This document shows positions 6,971 to 10,307 of a stretch of 10,307 bases of DNA, in pieces. This DNA comes from Flavisolibacter sp. (GTDB taxonomy: Bacteria; Bacteroidota; Bacteroidia; Chitinophagales; Chitinophagaceae): contig JACDAZ010000153.1 of the NCBI GenBank assembly GCA_013695175.1, positions 1 through 10,307 on the forward strand, in the 5' to 3' direction. The translations under genes and the position numbers were made by a program. Numbering within the stretch: position 1 is the first letter of the stretch; each line of letters starts with the position of its first letter. Under the pieces are notes generated by a model. That model was not told where the DNA came from. It ran no database searches and saw only the letters and a list, made by a program, of their open reading frames with translations.

Positions 6971-7903
6971 TTATTCACTGAGGTTAGCATTGCGCATGGT
7001 AAACCTCATATGTGCCGGCATTAAATATGCACGTTTAAAAATTAATTGCCCTCTTTCTGCTGTTAAAAATTCCGCAAAACCATGCCCTAAACCTTTATGC
7101 CTTTCCTTCAAAGTATATATCACATTTCGCACCAAAGGATATCTTCTATAATAAATATTTGCCTGAACCGGTAAAACAAACCCCCCTGGGGAATCTGTAC
7201 TTTCTATATGAGCAATTTTTACTTTTTCTAAAAAAGTTAATTGCGTTGAATCTTCCATATTACCTACCCAGCTAACTCCCAGAAAACCAACAGCATTTGG
7301 AGTTCTGGCTACATAATCTATAACCCCTTCACTTGTTTCAGCTGCTATCACATCCGGTCCTAAATTTTCATTTTTCAAAACAGAATCTATCATAAACCGT
7401 ACTGTGCTTGTTGCCCTTAAGCCATCAAAAACAGGTGTTAATCTCCTGGAATATGATCCTGTTACAATTTGTTTAATTTCGTTAACAGTAAACATTGAAT
7501 CAGGAGAATTCGGATGTACAATAACTGCTACAGCATCAAATGCCATGGCCATTTTTGAGGGTTGGATTTTAAACGAATCAATGATAAACTGTCTTTCATT
7601 ATCTGTATAACCCCTGGTAGCTATTATCAATCTTATTGAATCTATTCCAAAATCACGTAAACAATCAGCTTCCGGTTTATAGTGTGCTATAATTTTTGTT
7701 CCCGGGTAAGATGATTCATAAACTTGTATCTGTGCATCAATAATAGGTTTAAATGATTCATCAACACTGATATAGATTTTACCACTATCTCTCCTGTCGG
7801 GCGGTACTTCCGCAACCTTATTTCCACATCCGATTAAGGAACTTAAACCTGTTGAAATAAAAGCGACTGTATATATAAACTTACAAAACCTGATTTTTAT
7901 CAT
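6971..7903 (-). CDS. PstS-like substrate-binding lipoprotein
   Basis: This protein resembles the PBP-like phosphate-binding family (PstS group) found in Bacteroidetes. From ATG at 7903 it has 310 residues, beginning with a lipoprotein signal: basic N-terminus, hydrophobic residues 9-24 and lipobox LIGC with Cys26, so it is membrane-anchored outside the cytoplasm. Family-like segments are GKIYISVDESFKPIIDAQI (41-59), FDAVAVIVHPNSPD (122-135), FTVNEIKQIVTGSY (138-151), and the C-terminal GHGFAEFLTAERGQLIFKR. At the place where PstS has the anion-binding R-x-x-G-S-G-T, I read GLRATSTVRF (161-170), so phosphate binding is doubtful. No pstCAB permease genes are nearby. An in-frame ATG at 7945 would give 14 extra residues, but the start at 7903 forms an ATGA overlap with the upstream gene and gives a better signal, so I prefer it. 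Confidence 0.88.
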   Translation of the reverse strand: MIKIRFCKFIYTVAFISTGLSSLIGCGNKVAEVPPDRRDSGKIYISVDESFKPIIDAQIQVYESSYPGTKIIAHYKPEADCLRDFGIDSIRLIIATRGYTDNERQFIIDSFKIQPSKMAMAFDAVAVIVHPNSPDSMFTVNEIKQIVTGSYSRRLTPVFDGLRATSTVRFMIDSVLKNENLGPDVIAAETSEGVIDYVARTPNAVGFLGVSWVGNMEDSTQLTFLEKVKIAHIESTDSPGGFVLPVQANIYYRRYPLVRNVIYTLKERHKGLGHGFAEFLTAERGQLIFKRAYLMPAHMRFTMRNANLSE

Positions 7904-8142
7904 CCTATAAAATAATTCTTCCTGTAACCACGATAAATGCGCCATAAGCCATATACCACAAATAAACCTCCTATTACATAATCAATTGAGGATGGATCTC
8001 TGTTAAAGATATTAATACCCCATTTATCATAAACAAGAAAATATACTCCAAAGGAGATAAATATGATACCCATCACATAATCAACAATAGATCTCATTCT
8101 ACCAACTTGATTTCTTCTTTTCTGTTCATATTCCTCTATCAT
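7900..8142 (-). CDS. Small two-helix membrane protein with internal duplication
   Basis: This is an 80-residue protein I do not recognise as a named family. It has a charged N-terminus (EEYEQKRRNQVGRMR), a hydrophobic helix at about residues 19-38, a short polar link (KWGINIFNRDPSS), a second helix at about 53-70, and a basic C-terminus (RGYRKNYF). The two helices share the pattern DYVxGxxFxxxG, at 21-32 and 54-65, which suggests a duplicated hairpin. The positive ends predict both termini in the cytoplasm. The start is ATG at 8142; an ATG a few bases upstream is out of frame. Its stop TGA overlaps the start of the PstS-like lipoprotein gene (ATGA), so the two are probably translationally coupled and functionally linked. 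It is the first gene of a three-gene unit. The coding call is good; the function is unknown. Confidence 0.8.
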   Translation of the reverse strand: MIEEYEQKRRNQVGRMRSIVDYVMGIIFISFGVYFLVYDKWGINIFNRDPSSIDYVIGGLFVVYGLWRIYRGYRKNYFIG

Positions 8143-8311
8143 AACTTTTGCATTTGAGGGATGGCAATTTAATCAATTTTAAACTTCAGAAACAATGAGT
8201 TTCAATTACATTAAAACTTTATTTTTCATTAAGATGATATTAATGGCATTTTCCATACAAAATATTTTTTCTTTTATAGGGTAAATTAAATTTGCAGCTT
8301 ACTGTAATGTT
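8143..8311. other. Divergent intergenic promoter region
   Basis: This 169-base, very AT-rich gap separates the minus-strand envelope unit from the plus-strand phosphatase gene. It should hold both promoters. A candidate plus-strand box is listed separately. For the minus strand only a weak imperfect match, TAAATTG near 8164-8170, is seen, with a TTG about 21 bases upstream. A short inverted repeat GAAAC-5-GTTTC lies at 8189-8203. No ORF or RNA gene is recognisable. Confidence 0.5.
8287..8294 (+). promoter_or_regulatory. Candidate -7 box for the tyrosine phosphatase gene
   Basis: TAAATTTG matches the Bacteroidetes -7 consensus TAnnTTTG exactly and ends 17 bases before the ATG at 8312, leaving a short leader of about 10 bases. 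It lies in a divergent gap where a plus-strand promoter must exist. The -33 region is T-rich (near 8263-8274) but has no clear TTTG, so the assignment is moderate. Confidence 0.5.
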
Positions 8312-8770
8312 ATGAAAATATTAATGGTTTGTCTTGGGAATATTTGTCGCAGCCCGTTAGCAGAAGGAATTTTACAACACAAAGCTAATAAAGCCGGTTT
8401 AAACTGGATGATAGAAAGTGCAGGAACAAATCATTATCATACAGGTGAACCGCCACACAAACTTTCACAAAAGGTTGCTGAACTAAATGGAATTGATATT
8501 TGCGACCAAAGAGCAAGAAGATTTGTTGCAGAAGACTTTTATAATTACGATAAAATCTATGCACTGGCAGATGATGTTCTGGAAGATATAAAAGATATAG
8601 CAGGGCAAAATTTTAACCCTTCTAAAGTTGACTTGTTAATGAATGAACTATTTCCCGGTGAAGACAGGTCTGTACCTGATCCATGGTATGGAACCGAACC
8701 CGGATATCATGAAGTATATAAATTGCTGGATGCGGTTTGTGAAAAAATAATTGAAAAAGCTACAGCTTAA
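8312..8770 (+). CDS. Low-molecular-weight protein tyrosine phosphatase
   Basis: This cytoplasmic enzyme hydrolyses phosphotyrosine through a cysteinyl-phosphate intermediate. It has 152 residues, the normal family length. The P-loop sits at the N-terminus as in all members: VCLGNICRSPLAEG, with nucleophile C7, then C-x5-R-S giving R13 and S14. The second Cys, C12, occupies a position that in many members can protect the nucleophile by a disulfide. The general acid is D123 in VPDPWYG, followed by the typical C-terminal helix. It may act on a bacterial tyrosine kinase, arginine-phosphate or a small phosphoester; no kinase or capsule gene is near, so the substrate is open. hisS begins 42 bases downstream on the same strand. 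The start ATG at 8312 is fixed because the active site begins at residue 6. Confidence 0.95.
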   Translation: MKILMVCLGNICRSPLAEGILQHKANKAGLNWMIESAGTNHYHTGEPPHKLSQKVAELNGIDICDQRARRFVAEDFYNYDKIYALADDVLEDIKDIAGQNFNPSKVDLLMNELFPGEDRSVPDPWYGTEPGYHEVYKLLDAVCEKIIEKATA

Positions 8771-8799
8771 ACCTCCTGCCCAGTTTATTTTTTAGTTTT

Positions 8800-8807
8800 T
8801 ACATTTG
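8800..8807 (+). promoter_or_regulatory. Possible -7 box directly upstream of hisS
   Basis: TACATTTG matches TAnnTTTG exactly, in the 42-base gap between the phosphatase gene and hisS, and ends five bases before the hisS ATG at 8813. If it is used, transcription would begin at or very near the start codon, giving a leaderless or nearly leaderless hisS message. No TTTG -33 box is visible at standard spacing, and chance matches are frequent in AT-rich DNA. Confidence 0.25.
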
Positions 8808-8812
8808 AATAA

Positions 8813-10189
8813 ATGAAACCTTCACTTCCACAAGGCACCAGGGATTTTGGACCCGATGTAGTTCGTAAAAGACAATACATTTTAAATACCATCAGATCAG
8901 TATTTGATTTGTATGGTTATCAGCCCCTGGAAACACCTGCACTGGAAAATTTAGATACACTGCTTGGAAAATATGGTGATGAGGGAGATAAATTAATTTT
9001 TAAAATTTTAAATAACGGTTTGGATCATCCCTCTAAAAAGGAACAGGCACGTACAGAATTTGAACATGTTTTAGATGGGAAAAATTCAAAAGCTGTCACA
9101 GAAAGAGCTTTAAAATATGATCTTACTATTCCTTTTGCACGCTATGTAGCTATGAACTACGGGCAGCTTTATTTTCCTTTTAAGCGTTATCAGATTCAAC
9201 CGGTATGGCGTGCCGACAGGCCTCAAAAAGGAAGGTACCGTGAGTTTTACCAATGTGATGCAGATGTTATAGGAAGTAAATCACTATGGAACGAAGCAGA
9301 ACTGGCACAGATCTATCATGAAGTTTTTACCAAACTAAAACTTGATGCTTACCAGTTGAGTATCAATTCCAGAAAAATATTAAGTGGTCTTGCAGAAATA
9401 TCCGGTGGCTTGCATAAAATGACCGATATCACCATCACCATTGACAAACTTGATAAAATAGGACTAGAAAAAGTAAAAGAAGATTTAGAATACAAAGGAT
9501 TAACCAAAGGTGAGATTAATGTAATTGAGCATTACTTAAATATCAGCGGAAGTAATGAAGAAAAAATCAGTGAATTAAAAAAATTGCTGGAAACATCGGA
9601 AACAGGATCAGAAGGTATAAAAGAACTTGAGTTTCTCAAAAGCCTGGTATCAGAACACGATCCCTCCATGAAGATGCATGTTGATTTAACGTTGGCACGC
9701 GGATTAAATTATTATACAGGAATCATCTTTGAAGTCAAAGCACCACCCGAGGTTAAAATTGGCAGTATAGGTGGTGGCGGGAGATATGACGATCTCACCG
9801 GATTGTTTGGCGTACCCAATGTACCTGGTGTAGGCATATCATTTGGAGTGGACAGAATCTATGATGTACTTGAGGAGCTGAACCTATTCCCTGAAAATTT
9901 AATTACCAGTTCTAAAGTTTTATTTTTTAACCTGGGTGATGAAGAAAGTAAAATTGCTTTCCAGTTATTACAACAGTTAAGAAGCAGGGGCATCTCTTCT
10001 GAACTATATCCCGAAACTGTAAAGATGGATAAGCAATTTAAATATGCAGAAAAAAAGCATATACCATATGTTGTTATAATAGGCAGCAGAGAAATGGAAA
10101 CAGGTGAATGTATTTTAAAAAATATAGAAACGGGCAAACAACAAACGATGATCTCGTATGATCTGCTGGAACATATGATGGAATTATAA
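8813..10189 (+). CDS. hisS: Histidyl-tRNA synthetase (HisRS)
   Basis: This is a class II aminoacyl-tRNA synthetase that activates histidine with ATP and charges tRNA-His in the cytoplasm. It has 458 residues, close to bacterial full length. Domains in order: N-terminal PQGTRDFGPDVVRKR (6-20) and motif 1 up to about 45; motif 2 region KRYQIQPVWRADRP then KGRYREFYQCDADVIG (124-154); a helical insertion at about 210-285; His-specific motif ARGLNYYTG (295-303); GSIGGGGRYDDL (317-328); motif 3 GISFGVDRIYDVL (341-353); and the anticodon-binding domain (about 365-458). The segment KYDLTIPFARYVAMN (101-115) and REFYQCD resemble the eukaryote/archaeal style rather than the E. coli style (RPEGTAG, RQFHQ). 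A spacer at about residues 67-98 (LNNGLDHPSKK and on) enlarges the first domain. No catalytic loss is seen. Confidence 0.97.
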   Translation: MKPSLPQGTRDFGPDVVRKRQYILNTIRSVFDLYGYQPLETPALENLDTLLGKYGDEGDKLIFKILNNGLDHPSKKEQARTEFEHVLDGKNSKAVTERALKYDLTIPFARYVAMNYGQLYFPFKRYQIQPVWRADRPQKGRYREFYQCDADVIGSKSLWNEAELAQIYHEVFTKLKLDAYQLSINSRKILSGLAEISGGLHKMTDITITIDKLDKIGLEKVKEDLEYKGLTKGEINVIEHYLNISGSNEEKISELKKLLETSETGSEGIKELEFLKSLVSEHDPSMKMHVDLTLARGLNYYTGIIFEVKAPPEVKIGSIGGGGRYDDLTGLFGVPNVPGVGISFGVDRIYDVLEELNLFPENLITSSKVLFFNLGDEESKIAFQLLQQLRSRGISSELYPETVKMDKQFKYAEKKHIPYVVIIGSREMETGECILKNIETGKQQTMISYDLLEHMMEL

Positions 10190-10306
10190 TCTCCTCCTGA
10201 TATTGTTACTTGCAAAATTTGTTGCAGAATCTAAATAAATAGCCATCTCTCTATCAGCATAATGATAACCAATACGAAAATTCTCAATGTGAATTTCTCT
10301 CCAGAA
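10184..10306 (-). CDS. 3' end of an unidentified minus-strand gene (partial)
   Basis: On the minus strand one frame stays open from the right edge for 40 codons and ends at TAA (10186-10184). It reads FWREIHIENFRIGYHYAD, then REMAIYLDSATNFASNNI, then RRRL. Plus-strand frames after hisS contain stops, and this frame ends exactly at the hisS terminus, overlapping its last six bases tail to tail. The composition looks protein-like, with alternating polar and hydrophobic residues and a basic C-terminus, but I do not recognise the family. The N-terminal part lies outside the window. A second minus frame is open for a shorter distance and is less convincing. Confidence 0.5.
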   Translation of the reverse strand, partial: FWREIHIENFRIGYHYADREMAIYLDSATNFASNNIRRRL

Positions 10307-10307
10307 A

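Noticed and set aside
6858..7151. Plus-strand frame of 97 codons across the TPR/PstS-like junction
   Set aside because: It overlaps two solid minus-strand genes on the opposite strand and shows no recognisable motif or start context.
7904..7945. Longer PstS-like protein from ATG at 7945
   Set aside because: It would place 14 residues, several acidic, before the lipoprotein signal and overlap the upstream gene by 46 bases; the ATGA start at 7903 is more natural.
8189..8203. Inverted repeat GAAAC-5-GTTTC in the divergent region as an operator
   Set aside because: Arms of five bases do not extend and there is no second copy in the window, so the support is too weak.
9859..10215. 118-codon minus-strand frame over the end of hisS
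   Set aside because: It is antisense to the anticodon-binding domain of hisS, and its Ser/Ile/Cys-rich translation is typical of a shadow frame.

Overview
The window looks like ordinary chromosome from a low-GC member of the Bacteroidota, most likely a Chitinophagaceae-type organism. The evidence is AT-rich DNA, start codons with almost no Shine-Dalgarno sequence, TAnnTTTG-like boxes upstream of some genes, separate nuoC and nuoD genes, and protein sequences that read like that group. The family-level placement is inference from sequence style; no search was run.

Layout. From 1 to about 5133, all on the minus strand, lies the first half of a respiratory complex I (NADH:quinone oxidoreductase) operon. 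In transcription order it reads nuoA, nuoB, nuoC, nuoD, nuoE, a small secreted SnoaL/DUF4440-like protein, then nuoF, which runs off the left edge. The operon presumably continues with nuoG and the membrane subunits outside the window. The unusual part is the exported NTF2-fold protein placed directly between nuoE (stop codon abutting the start codon) and nuoF.

From 5252 to 8142, also minus strand, there is a separate three-gene unit. A tiny two-helix membrane protein with an internal duplication comes first. It is followed, with an ATGA overlap, by a PstS-like substrate-binding lipoprotein, and then by a secreted TPR-repeat protein. A clear intrinsic terminator at about 5208-5235 closes this unit and separates it from nuoA, so the nuo operon needs its own promoter close to nuoA.

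From 8143 to 8311 is a divergent promoter region. On the plus strand, 8312-10189 holds a low-molecular-weight protein tyrosine phosphatase and histidyl-tRNA synthetase (hisS). The synthetase has motif sequences closer to the eukaryote/archaeal style than to the E. coli style. At the right edge, the 3' end of an unidentified minus-strand gene converges on hisS and overlaps its last six bases.

Functionally, the nuo genes build the peripheral arm and the first membrane subunit of complex I: NuoF and NuoE for NADH oxidation, NuoB, NuoC and NuoD for the quinone-reducing module, and NuoA for the membrane junction. The middle unit is an envelope module of unknown purpose. The right-hand genes are housekeeping or regulatory. 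I see no mobile elements, CRISPR arrays, tRNA or rRNA genes, and no intergenic stretch longer than about 170 bases.
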